A program made the position numbers and the translations under genes. A DNA stretch of 64,000 nucleotides, taken from Lautropia sp. SCN 69-89. GTDB lineage: Bacteria; Pseudomonadota; Gammaproteobacteria; Burkholderiales; Burkholderiaceae_E. This document shows, one piece after another, positions 36,450-47,385 of the stretch. Below the pieces are notes generated by a model. It searched no databases, was not told the DNA's origin, and worked only from the letters and a program-made list of their open reading frames with translations. The DNA is taken from positions 124,001-188,000 of the forward strand of contig MEED01000012.1 in NCBI GenBank assembly GCA_001724855.1, given 5' to 3'. The first letter of the stretch is position 1. The number at the start of each line of letters is the position of its first letter.

Positions 36450-37040
36450 TCACGACATGGCCTGCCCGATCTCCGCAAGGTCGAGCGCCGGGCCCGACGC
36501 CTCGATCACGGTGTCCAGTTGCCGCTCGACCTGCGCGCGCGAGATCACGCCGCGCACGCGCTCCGGTTCTCCGCCTGAAGCGGCCTCGATGACGAGCAGG
36601 TGGTTTCGGCCGTGCTTGCGCAGCGTCGCGACCACGTTGCTCACGCGCGCGGCCTTCAGCCGTGCGTAGTCGATCGCATCGAGCATCGACAGCGGCGTCA
36701 TCGCGTCGGCCACGCACAGATCCTCGTAGTGCACGTTGCGCTCCTGGACGGCGCGCATCACGCGATCTCCGCGCAGGTCGGTGGTCGTGATGAGCCCCAG
36801 CAGCTCCGGCATCTCGCTGACGACGAAGAGCATGTGCACGCGCTGGTGGATCATGAACTGCTCGGCCTGTCGCAGCGCGGTCGTCGGATTCACCGTGACT
36901 GCACGCACTTGCGTGAGGTCGGTCATGACGGCCGATGCCGGCGAGGCGGGCGTCACCGCCGCGGTCGGTGCGAGCAAGGTCCGTGCCACCGAGACCCCGG
37001 GACGCAGGCTGCGCGCAGGCAATGCGGAATCCGGCAGCAT
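36450..37040 (-). CDS. CBS-domain protein
   Basis: VRAVTVNPTTALRQAEQFMIHQRVHMLFVVSEMPELLGLITTTDLRGDRVMRAVQ; ARVSNVVATLRKHGRNHLLVIEA. Confidence 0.85.
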   Translation of the reverse strand: MLPDSALPARSLRPGVSVARTLLAPTAAVTPASPASAVMTDLTQVRAVTVNPTTALRQAEQFMIHQRVHMLFVVSEMPELLGLITTTDLRGDRVMRAVQERNVHYEDLCVADAMTPLSMLDAIDYARLKAARVSNVVATLRKHGRNHLLVIEAASGGEPERVRGVISRAQVERQLDTVIEASGPALDLAEIGQAMS

Positions 37041-37109
37041 GATGGCCTCCTCGACCACGAACCGATGTAGAGTCGCCCCGGGCGCTACGGCCTTACGGAT
37101 CGGGCTTGC

Positions 37110-37964
37110 ATGGATACCGGCGCATCGGGAAACCCTCCATTGGAACGCGACGAGATCCGCGAAACGGTGCGGGCGACGATCGAATCGATCGCCCCGGGGG
37201 TGGACCTCGGGCGCATCCGGGCCGACCGGCCGCTGCGCGAGCAGGTCGGGCTCGATTCGATGGACTGGCTGAACCTGCTCGACGCGTTCGCCGAGCGGCT
37301 GTCGATCGAGGTGCCCGAGTCGGATTACGATTGCCTCGAGACCCTGGATGCGATCGTCGATTACCTCGCCGCGCGCCGGGCAACGCCATCCGCGCATCCG
37401 GCGCGCGCGAGCGTGCAGCCGCCCGCGCAGCCGGGCATCGTGCGACGCCTGGTCGGTTCGACCTGGATCACCGTCCGGCCGATCGGTCCGGACGACGTTG
37501 CACTCGAGGCCGAATTCATTCGCAGCCTCTCCGACGAAACACGCTACCAGCGATTCATGGCGACCCTGCGCGAGGCGCCGTCGGCGAAGCTGCGTGCGCT
37601 CACGCAGGTCGACCAGCAGCGCGATCTCGCGCTGGCTGCGACGGTGATCCGCGACGGGCGCGAGCAGATCGTCGGCGCCGCGCGCTACGGCGTCGATGCA
37701 GCGGGCACCAGTTGCGAGTTCGCGATCGCGCTGGCCGACGCCTGGCACGGCAGCGGACTGGCGGGGATCCTGATGCGCATGCTGATCGACGTCGCGCGGC
37801 ACCGTGGCCTTGCCACGATGGAAGGGATCGTGCTGGCCACCAACCGGAAGATGCTCGAACTGGCGCGCCAGCTCGGCTTTTGCGTCATGCCCGATGCGCA
37901 GGGCCGCGATACGGTGCGCGTCGTCCGCTCGCTTCAGGCGCAGTCCGGTGCAACCGGCGTCTGA
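37110..37964 (+). CDS. Acyl carrier protein domain fused to GNAT acetyltransferase (Pat-like GNAT)
   Basis: N-terminal ACP with GLDSMDWLNLLDAF (phosphopantetheine Ser); C-terminal ITVRPIGPDDVALEAEFIRSLSDETRYQRFM...WHGSGLAGILMRMLIDVARHRGLATMEGIVLATNRKMLELARQLGF. Confidence 0.87.
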   Translation: MDTGASGNPPLERDEIRETVRATIESIAPGVDLGRIRADRPLREQVGLDSMDWLNLLDAFAERLSIEVPESDYDCLETLDAIVDYLAARRATPSAHPARASVQPPAQPGIVRRLVGSTWITVRPIGPDDVALEAEFIRSLSDETRYQRFMATLREAPSAKLRALTQVDQQRDLALAATVIRDGREQIVGAARYGVDAAGTSCEFAIALADAWHGSGLAGILMRMLIDVARHRGLATMEGIVLATNRKMLELARQLGFCVMPDAQGRDTVRVVRSLQAQSGATGV

Positions 37965-37973
37965 AGCGCCGGT

Positions 37974-38483
37974 TCACGACCTCGCGTGCCGCGCGCGCGG
38001 CTCCTGCTTCACCGTGGCCCATTCGGCGCCGGTCAGTTCGCGCAACTGGGCAGGGGTGAGTCGAAACACCGAGAACGGCGTTCCCGCTGCGGCCCAGATC
38101 GTTTCGAAGCGACGAAGGTCTTCGTCGAGCACGAGCTTCACCGGCCCCGAGTGGCCGATCGGCGCGACGCCACCGATCGCATAACCGGTGGCCGAGCGGA
38201 CGAAATCCGCGTCGGCGCGCGCGAGCGGCTCGCCGACGCTCGCGGCCACCCTCGACTCGTCGACGCGGTTTTCGCCGCTGGCCACCACGACGATCGCGAT
38301 TCCACTCTCCCGACCGCGGAACACGACCGACTTCGCGATCTCGGCGACGGTGCAGCCGATCGCTGCGGCGGCCTCGGCGCTGGTGCGGGTGGGTTGTTCG
38401 AACTCGACGACCGCGGTGTCGATGCCGGCGTCGCGCAGGAGTTGCACGGTACGCAATGCGGTGGGGTGCTGGGCGGGTTTCAT
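37974..38483 (-). CDS. YbaK/EbsC-family (aminoacyl-tRNA deacylase-like) protein
   Basis: TSAEAAAAIGCTVAEIAKSVVFRG; FVRSATGYAIGGVAPIGHSGPVKLVLDEDL. Confidence 0.92.
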   Translation of the reverse strand: MKPAQHPTALRTVQLLRDAGIDTAVVEFEQPTRTSAEAAAAIGCTVAEIAKSVVFRGRESGIAIVVVASGENRVDESRVAASVGEPLARADADFVRSATGYAIGGVAPIGHSGPVKLVLDEDLRRFETIWAAAGTPFSVFRLTPAQLRELTGAEWATVKQEPRARHARS

Positions 38484-38526
38484 CGGAGTCGGGAACGGAT
38501 GCGGCCCCGATCATAGGGCAAGCGGC

Positions 38527-39534
38527 TCAACAGGAGGCATGCCAGACCGCGAGCCAGCCCAGGCTCTCGTCGGCTGCGGCCCACTGGAAGTGCTCGAGCA
38601 GCACGCGCACGCCGCCGCGGAAATCCCAGGCCCTCATCGACAGCCGGTCGTCGTCGAGCGAGGTCTGCGCATGGGGGGTGCCGTACCAACTGGCAAGCGT
38701 CCGCAACAGCGCGAGGTGATTGCTGCGCCCCTCGAACTCCATCCAGACCGCACACAGCCCGTCACGCTGCGTCAGCGACTGATAGACGATCCGCTTGACC
38801 GCCGCGCCGCCGAACTGCGTCGAATCGCCGCGTCGCACGTAAAAGGCGTATTGGGGCCGACCGCTCAGCAGGCGTTGCAGCGACATCGAGCGCTCGAGCA
38901 TGGCCGGCGGCTGGGTGGGGGCGAAGCCGGGGCGCTTTGCCAGCGGAGTGCCCCATTCGAGTCCCTGCCAGCCGATCAGCAGGTCGACCCGATTGGCCGC
39001 GCGGATCGCGTCGTCGCCAGGCGCCTTGCCGTACCAGGCGCGCGCCTCGCGATAGTCGACGTCGACGCCGAGCCCGAGCTCGTACATCGCGCCGAGGTTG
39101 CGCGGCGCGTCGGCGTCGCCCCGCTTCGCCGCTTCGCGGAACCAGCGCAGCCCCTGCTGCGGATCGGCGTCGATGCCCGTGCCTTGCGCAAGCAGCGTGC
39201 CGAGCAGGTTTTGCGCGGCCGCATTGCCGCCTTCCGCAGCCGCGGTGAACCAGCGCACGGCAGCCTGCGGATCGCGCTTCACCCCCCAGCCGTACAGAAG
39301 CATCCGTCCGAGCGCGAACTGGGCTTCGTGGTCGCCCTGTTCGGCCATCGGTGCGAGCTCGCGCTGCGCGCTCGCATAGTCGCTACGCTCCAGCGCGGCC
39401 AGGCCCTCGGGGGTTCCCGCGGCGCAGGTTCCGATCGACAGTGCCAGCAGTGCCGCCGCCGCCCCGAACCTGGCACGGTGCGCCGCCCTGGCCGTCGAGC
39501 GCGCGTCGCCCACCGACGCGCCGGCGTGCTTCAT
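38527..39534 (-). CDS. Sel1-repeat protein (paralogue 1)
   Basis: AALERSDYASAQRELAPMAEQGDHEAQFALGRMLLYGWGVKRDPQAAVRWFTAAAEGGNAAAQNLLG Sel1 repeats. Confidence 0.85.
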   Translation of the reverse strand: MKHAGASVGDARSTARAAHRARFGAAAALLALSIGTCAAGTPEGLAALERSDYASAQRELAPMAEQGDHEAQFALGRMLLYGWGVKRDPQAAVRWFTAAAEGGNAAAQNLLGTLLAQGTGIDADPQQGLRWFREAAKRGDADAPRNLGAMYELGLGVDVDYREARAWYGKAPGDDAIRAANRVDLLIGWQGLEWGTPLAKRPGFAPTQPPAMLERSMSLQRLLSGRPQYAFYVRRGDSTQFGGAAVKRIVYQSLTQRDGLCAVWMEFEGRSNHLALLRTLASWYGTPHAQTSLDDDRLSMRAWDFRGGVRVLLEHFQWAAADESLGWLAVWHASC

Positions 39535-40460
39535 TCGGTCGCTCCGCGTTCGACGAGCAGGCGGATGATCGCGTTGCGATCCGGGCATCGCTCGTAGATG
39601 TTCCTTGCGCGTCGCAACACCGACTCGCCGGCGTTGTTTCGCGCATTCACATCGGCGCCTGCCGCGACGAGACTTCGCACCGTCGCCAGGCGCGGGCAGT
39701 CGTCTGGCGATCGGGCATTCCATCCCGTTTCGAGCAGGATCGAAAGGGGCTGGTCGCCGGATCCGCTGCGGCCCCGGGGATCGGCGCCGTGGGCGAGCAG
39801 TACCTCGACAACGGCGGGGAAGTAGATGACGGCGATCGTCAATGCGGTGTGGTCGCCCGCCGTCGCGTTCACGTCGGCACCGAGCCCGAGCAGGGCGAGC
39901 ACGGCCTCGCGATCGCCACGCTTGATCGCCCGCATCAGGGCCGTCTCCTGCGGGTAGACCTTGCCGTCGATGACGAGGTTGCGATCCTCGTAGTCCTTGT
40001 AGCGTACCGGTGGCCGGGGTGCGGCCTTCGACGCGGCGGCGGCGCTCGCCTGCCGCCAGCGCTCGGCCTGCGCGACATCCTTCGGCACGCCGGTGCCGCT
40101 CTCGTAGAGGTGCGCAAGCAGTCTTTGCGAGCCCGCGTGGCCGGATTCGGCGGCCCGCTGCAGCCAGCGTGCCGCGACCGCGGGCTCCTTCGCCACGCCC
40201 CAGCCGTACAGGTACATCCGGCCCAGCGCGGCCTGCGCGGCGGCGTCGCCCTGTTCGGCCGCCGGAACGAGCTCGCGGAGCGCGTCCGGATAGTCGCTGC
40301 GTTCCAGCGCGGCGAGCCCCTCGCGAGTGCCGGCCGTCGCCGCGCCGGCGAACCAGCCGGTTGCGAGGCTGGCGACCGACACCGCGACCGCATATGCCAC
40401 CCTGACCGCAAGCGCCACCGCCTGGCGCCGCTGGCTCCGTGCCGGGCTCGATTCGTGCAT
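39531..40460 (-). CDS. Sel1-repeat plus ankyrin-repeat protein (paralogue 2)
   Basis: AALERSDYPDALRELVPAAEQGDAAAQAALGRMYLYGWGV Sel1 region, then ETALMRAIKRGDREAVLALLGLGADVNATAGDHTAL ankyrins. Start inferred at MHESS. Confidence 0.83.
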   Translation of the reverse strand: MHESSPARSQRRQAVALAVRVAYAVAVSVASLATGWFAGAATAGTREGLAALERSDYPDALRELVPAAEQGDAAAQAALGRMYLYGWGVAKEPAVAARWLQRAAESGHAGSQRLLAHLYESGTGVPKDVAQAERWRQASAAAASKAAPRPPVRYKDYEDRNLVIDGKVYPQETALMRAIKRGDREAVLALLGLGADVNATAGDHTALTIAVIYFPAVVEVLLAHGADPRGRSGSGDQPLSILLETGWNARSPDDCPRLATVRSLVAAGADVNARNNAGESVLRRARNIYERCPDRNAIIRLLVERGATE

Positions 40461-40630
40461 GCACCGGAAGCTACGCCGGATCGGCCGTCGCCGATTGATG
40501 GCCGTCAACCGTGGACATCCGCGTGTCGTCTCGCTGGCCGGGCGAGTGGCGCGCGAGCCGTCGTGAGCTGTCGCCACACGTGAGCTGTCGCGAGCTTGAC
40601 TCCGGGCTGCCCCGAGCGTAGCGTGACGAA

Positions 40631-40646
40631 TAGACCGATCGGTCTA
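40631..40646. promoter_or_regulatory. NemR-type TetR operator palindrome
   Basis: TAGACCGATCGGTCTA, perfect 16-bp palindrome, 64 bp upstream of the cupin-TetR operon. Fits TAGACC-N4-GGTCTA. Confidence 0.78.
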
Positions 40647-40709
40647 ATTTGTCACTCCGGACGGTATCGCTCGATCCTTCACGACGAACTTCGACGAGGA
40701 GACACCACC

Positions 40710-41102
40710 ATGCGGATAGCGAAAGACAAGGTCGACGTGCGTCTGGCCATACCCGGCGCGGTGCTGCGGCAGCGCCAGGACTTCGGAGACGCGGGTGCGT
40801 TCGGCAAGATCAGCGGCGAGTACTTCACGCTCGCCGCAGGCGTCGACACCACCGAGTTGTTCCGCGGCCTCGAGGGCGACAGTTGCCAGTGTCCCCATTG
40901 GGGATTCGTGCTGAGCGGCAGGGTCACCACGATCGACGCGAACGGCGCACACGAGACGGTGGATGCGAACGACCTGTTCTACTGGCCGCCGGGGCACAAT
41001 GTGCGGGTCGATGCCGATGCCGAACTCGTCATGTTCAGTCCCCAACACGAGCACAGCCGCGTGATCGGCCACATGGCCGAGCGGGTGGCCGGCGCGAAAT
41101 AG
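40710..41102 (+). CDS. Small cupin-domain protein in an operon with a TetR regulator
   Basis: CPHWGFVLSGRVTTIDANGAHETVDANDLFYWPPGHNVRVDADAELVMFSP; TetR gene starts 3 nt downstream. Confidence 0.78.
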   Translation: MRIAKDKVDVRLAIPGAVLRQRQDFGDAGAFGKISGEYFTLAAGVDTTELFRGLEGDSCQCPHWGFVLSGRVTTIDANGAHETVDANDLFYWPPGHNVRVDADAELVMFSPQHEHSRVIGHMAERVAGAK

Positions 41103-41105
41103 ACG

Positions 41106-41690
41106 ATGCACGCGACCAGGCAGCGCCTGCTCGATGCCGGGCTGCCGATGCTGCTGAAGCACGGCTACAACGACCTCGGCATCCAGGCGCTGCTGGAGGC
41201 GACCGGCACGCCGAAGGGCTCCTTCTATCATCACTTCCGTGACAAGGAGGCCTTCGCGCTGGAGGTCATCGACCAGTACATGCGCATGGTGCACGAGGGG
41301 CTCGACGCCTGCCTGGGGGACGAGTCGCTCGCGCCGCTCGACCGGGTGCGGCGCTTCTTCGAGACGACGCAGGAGAAGTACCGCACCGAGGGCTACATGG
41401 GTTGCCTGCTGGGCGGACTCGGCCAGGAGCTGTCGGGCGTCAGCGACGTGTTCCGCCGCAAGATCGACTGGTGCTTCGCCGAGATTGCCGACCGCATCGC
41501 CAGATGCCTCGAGGCGGCGCGGCAGCGCGGAGACCTGCCGGCGGACTCGGACGTGAGAAAGCTGGCGACGCTGCTGATCGATTGCTGGGAGGGCGCGGCG
41601 CTGCGAAGCCGGCTCAGGCGGGACCCGGCGCCGCTGGGCGCGATGCTCGATTTCTACTTCCGCTCGGCGGTCGGCGCGTCCGCCGCATAG
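41106..41690 (+). CDS. TetR-family regulator, NemR-like
   Basis: TRQRLLDAGLPMLLKHGYNDLGIQALLEATGTPKGSFYHHFRDKEAFALEVI; Cys in MGCLLGGLGQELSGVSD at the position of NemR's regulatory Cys region. Confidence 0.87.
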   Translation: MHATRQRLLDAGLPMLLKHGYNDLGIQALLEATGTPKGSFYHHFRDKEAFALEVIDQYMRMVHEGLDACLGDESLAPLDRVRRFFETTQEKYRTEGYMGCLLGGLGQELSGVSDVFRRKIDWCFAEIADRIARCLEAARQRGDLPADSDVRKLATLLIDCWEGAALRSRLRRDPAPLGAMLDFYFRSAVGASAA

Positions 41691-41789
41691 CGGGCCTCGG
41701 GAGTGCCGGACGACTCGGCGCTTCAGGCGGCTAAACTTTCAGCTCGCGGCCGGTGCTCGCGCCCGGCGCCTCGATCGGAGATTGCCAGC

Positions 41790-42671
41790 ATGCCCGGATG
41801 CCAACCCGCCATCCTGATGCCGATACCGTCATCGGCCCGTTACCTCAGCTTCGTTGCCACGCCGGGCGCCGACTTGCGCGGCGCGTTGCAGGCGCTCTCG
41901 GCATTCGTCGACGGCAGGCAATCCGTGGCCGGGCTCGGCGCTTCGCTGGTTGCACTGATGGGCGCGAGCGTGCCTGGCCTGCGCAGCTTCCCCGCATTGC
42001 AGTCCACGCGCCTCACGATTCCGTCGACGCCGGCGGATCTCTGGCTGTGGCTGCGCGGCGAAGACGCGGGCGAACTGTTCCATCGATCGCGCCGCATCGA
42101 GGCTGCACTGGCGCCGGCGTTCGAGCCGGTCGAACTCGTGTCCGCGTTCAGGCACGGCGACGGCAACGACCTGAGCGGCTACGAGGACGGCACCGAGAAC
42201 CCCAGGGACGACGAAGCCGTCGCCGCCGCGATCGCCGGCGAAGCCGGCGGCGCGCCGCAGGGCTCGAGCTTCGTCGCGGTACAGCGCTGGGTGCACCGCT
42301 TCGACCTGTTCGACGCGATGAGCCGCAACGAGCAGGACGCGGCCATTGGCCGTCGGCGCGACGACAACGAGGAGATCGACGACGCACCTCCGTCGGCGCA
42401 CGTCAAGCGCACCGCGCAGGAGAGCTTCGATCCTGAGGCCTTCGTCGTGCGCCGCTCGATGCCGTGGTCGGACGGCCGGCGCGCCGGACTGATGTTCGTG
42501 GCCTTCGGAAGGAGCTTCGACGCGTTCGAGGCGCAACTCGGGCGGATGGCGGGCCTCGAAGACGGTGTCGAGGACGCGCTGTTCCGCTTCACGCGTCCCG
42601 AGACCGGCGCCTACTACTGGTGTCCGCCGGTGCGCGACGGCCGCCTCGACCTGTCGGCGCTGGTGCGATAA
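41790..42671 (+). CDS. Dyp-type peroxidase
   Basis: GYEDGTENP (GxxDG), FVAVQRWVHRFDLFDAMSRNEQDAAIGRRRDDNEE, AGLMFVAFGRSFDAFEAQLGRMAG. Confidence 0.94.
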   Translation: MPGCQPAILMPIPSSARYLSFVATPGADLRGALQALSAFVDGRQSVAGLGASLVALMGASVPGLRSFPALQSTRLTIPSTPADLWLWLRGEDAGELFHRSRRIEAALAPAFEPVELVSAFRHGDGNDLSGYEDGTENPRDDEAVAAAIAGEAGGAPQGSSFVAVQRWVHRFDLFDAMSRNEQDAAIGRRRDDNEEIDDAPPSAHVKRTAQESFDPEAFVVRRSMPWSDGRRAGLMFVAFGRSFDAFEAQLGRMAGLEDGVEDALFRFTRPETGAYYWCPPVRDGRLDLSALVR

Positions 42672-42742
42672 GACCGCGCCGTCGCGGGGAATTCCGCGAT
42701 TTAGTCACCGGGCACCGCGGGTCGGCCGCGACGCCGTTCCGC

Positions 42743-43261
42743 TCACTTCCCGGGACAGGCCGCCGTGTCGCCGGGCACCGAGCCCACCAGCTTCAGGAAG
42801 TTCTCGAACGGGCCCATGTTGCCCATCGCTTCCATCGTCGGGCCGTCGAAGCCCAGGCGCCCGAGCATCATGGCCTTCATCGGCCCGTATTCGCCCCGGC
42901 CCATCTCCAGCCAGCGGCCGGTGTGCGCGTTCATCACGTAATCGGATCCGGTGTCGACCTTCTCGGCATTCGGGCTGCCGCCGTAGACGCACAGGGCCTT
43001 GCCGTCCTGCAGCGAGACACGCAATTCCGCGGTGGGCGTCCCGCCGCAGTCGGCGCGCGCGATCTGCAGGATCTTGAAACCCCGCCCCTTGTCGTTCGTC
43101 ACCCAGCCGCTTTCGACCAGCTTGCCGACCAGTACCGGGTCCTTGTTCCACGCGTCGCAGGCGGTCTTCGCCCATTCGCCGGACATCATCGTGGGTGCGC
43201 CCCACGCGGGGGCGACGATGCCGATCGCGATCAGCGAGGCGGCGAGGGTGATACGACTCAT
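42743..43261 (-). CDS. Secreted hypothetical protein (possibly SCP2-like)
   Basis: Signal peptide; SGEWAKTACDAWNKDPVLVGKLVESGWVTNDKGRGFKILQIARADCG. Confidence 0.6.
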   Translation of the reverse strand: MSRITLAASLIAIGIVAPAWGAPTMMSGEWAKTACDAWNKDPVLVGKLVESGWVTNDKGRGFKILQIARADCGGTPTAELRVSLQDGKALCVYGGSPNAEKVDTGSDYVMNAHTGRWLEMGRGEYGPMKAMMLGRLGFDGPTMEAMGNMGPFENFLKLVGSVPGDTAACPGK

Positions 43262-43280
43262 CGAGCTCCTCCTTCGGTGG

Positions 43281-44138
43281 TCAAAGCGTTCTTGCGGAGA
43301 ACGTGTCGCATTGCGACGCGCTTCCGCTCTTGTATCCGGTCTGGAACCAGCGCACGCGCTGCGCCGACGTTCCGTGCGTGAAGGTTTCCGGGCTCACGGT
43401 CCCTTGCGACTGTCGCTGCAGCCGGTCGTCGCCGACCGCCGAGGCGGCGCCGATCCCTTCCTCGATGTCGCCGTCCTCGAGCCAGTTGCGTGCCTGCTGC
43501 GAGCGGTTCGCCCAGACGCCGGCAAAGCAGTCGGCCTGCAGTTCGAGCCGCACCGACAGCGCGTTGTACTGTTGCTCGGACGCACGCCGGCGCGCGCGGT
43601 CCATCTGCTCCATCGTGCCGAGCAGGTTCTGCACGTGGTGCCCGACCTCGTGCGCGACCACGTAGGCCTGTGCGAAGTCGCCGGGTGCTCCCAGCCGCTC
43701 GCGCATCAGCTGGAAGAAGCTCAGGTCGATGTACAGCCGGTGGTCGCCGGGACAGTAGAACGGGCCCGTCGCCGCGGCGCCCAGTCCGCAGGCGGTGTCG
43801 ATGCGACCGCTGTACAGCACGAGTTTCGGCGGCTGGTACGTGCGGCCCGCCTGCTGGAAGGCCCGCGACCAGACGTCTTCGGTGCTGGCCAGCACCACCG
43901 ACACGAAGCGGCCGGTTTCGTCGGTCGGCGCAGGTGCGGGGCCCTGCTGCTGCGTCGACGTGCCGGTCATCGTGTCGACGCCTTCGAGCACTCCCATGAT
44001 CATTCGCGGATCGACGCCGAGCAGCCAGGAGGCGACGAGCGCGATCGCGATCGTGCCCAGTCCCAGGCCGGCACGACGGCTGCCCATGCCGCGGCGATCT
44101 TCGACGTTGGAGCTTTCCCGTTCTCCCTGCCAGCGCAT
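43281..44138 (-). CDS. Neutral zinc metallopeptidase (YpfJ family)
   Basis: DLSFFQLMRERLGAPGDFAQAYVVAHEVGHHVQNLLG; LELQADCFAGVWA. Confidence 0.93.
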   Translation of the reverse strand: MRWQGERESSNVEDRRGMGSRRAGLGLGTIAIALVASWLLGVDPRMIMGVLEGVDTMTGTSTQQQGPAPAPTDETGRFVSVVLASTEDVWSRAFQQAGRTYQPPKLVLYSGRIDTACGLGAAATGPFYCPGDHRLYIDLSFFQLMRERLGAPGDFAQAYVVAHEVGHHVQNLLGTMEQMDRARRRASEQQYNALSVRLELQADCFAGVWANRSQQARNWLEDGDIEEGIGAASAVGDDRLQRQSQGTVSPETFTHGTSAQRVRWFQTGYKSGSASQCDTFSARTL

Positions 44139-44194
44139 CGCGGCCCCCGTTCATCGGTCGGAGGCACATCTTAGAGGCTCACGCGCGGGAGCGC

Positions 44195-45216
44195 TCAGCG
44201 ATAACGCTGGATCATCGCTTCCAGCGGCACCGGCTTGATTCTCGCGGCCTGGCCGGCGCAGCCGAAGGCCTCGAAGCGCGCCTCGACGATTTCGCGCGCG
44301 GCGTTCTTCGCGGCGGCAAGTGCCTTGCGCGGATCGAACTCCGAAGGCTGCTCGGCGAACACGCGGCGCATCGCGCCGGTCATCGCGAGGCGAATGTCGG
44401 TGTCGATGTTGACCTTGCGAACGCCGTTGTCGATGCCGCGCCGGATCTCCTCGACCGGTACGCCGTAGGTCTCGCGGATCTCGCCGCCATATTTGCGGAT
44501 GATCCCGAGCCACTCCTGCGGCACGCTCGAACTGCCGTGCATGACCAGGTGCGTGTTCGGCACCGCGGCGTGGATCTTCGCGATGCGATCGATCGCCAGG
44601 ATGTCGCCGGTGGGCTTGCGGGTGAACTTGTAGGCGCCATGGCTGGTGCCGATCGCGATCGCCAGCGCGTCCACGCCGGTGCGCGCGACGAAGTCGCGCG
44701 CCTGTTCGGGGTCGGTGAGCAGCATCTCGTGGCTGAGCTTGCCGGCCGCGCCCACGCCGTCTTCCTCGCCGGCCTCGCCGGTCTCGAGCGAACCCAGGCA
44801 GCCCAGTTCGCCCTCGACCGACACGCCGACGGCGTGCGCGAACTCGCAGACCTTGCGCGTGACCTCTACGTTGTAGTCGTAGCTGGCCGGGGTCCTGGCG
44901 TCTTCGAGCAGCGAGCCGTCCATCATCACGCTGGTGAAGCCCGAGCGGATCGCCCGCTGGCATACCGCCGGCGACGCGCCGTGATCCTGGTGCAGCACCA
45001 CCGGGATCTCGGGGTGCGCCTCGACCGCAGCGAGCACCATGTGGCGCAGGTACGGCTCGCCGGCGTACTTGCGCGCGCCCGCCGAGGCCTGCAGGATCAC
45101 CGGGCTTTGCGTGTGATCGCGTGGATCTGCTCGAGGTTGTTGACGTTGAAGGCCGGTACGCCGTAGCCGTGCTCGGCGGCGTGATCCAGCAGCTGGCGAA
45201 GCGAAACGAGTGCCAT
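44195..45216 (-). pseudogene. fba: Class II fructose-1,6-bisphosphate aldolase with N-terminal frameshift
   Basis: [34 protein letters not shown] in one frame; [26 protein letters not shown]...[11 protein letters not shown]... in another. Break at ~45113. The 1022-nt span is not a multiple of 3. Confidence 0.87.
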
Positions 45217-45220
45217 CGGC

Positions 45221-47302
<2,082 letters not shown>

Positions 47303-47385
47303 GGGGCCTACCCGGAGACTCTAGGAGCCGCGCCGGCTCATTTGAAGTCAGGAATTCTTAGGGGCCAGTTCAGGAAAATCTGAAC

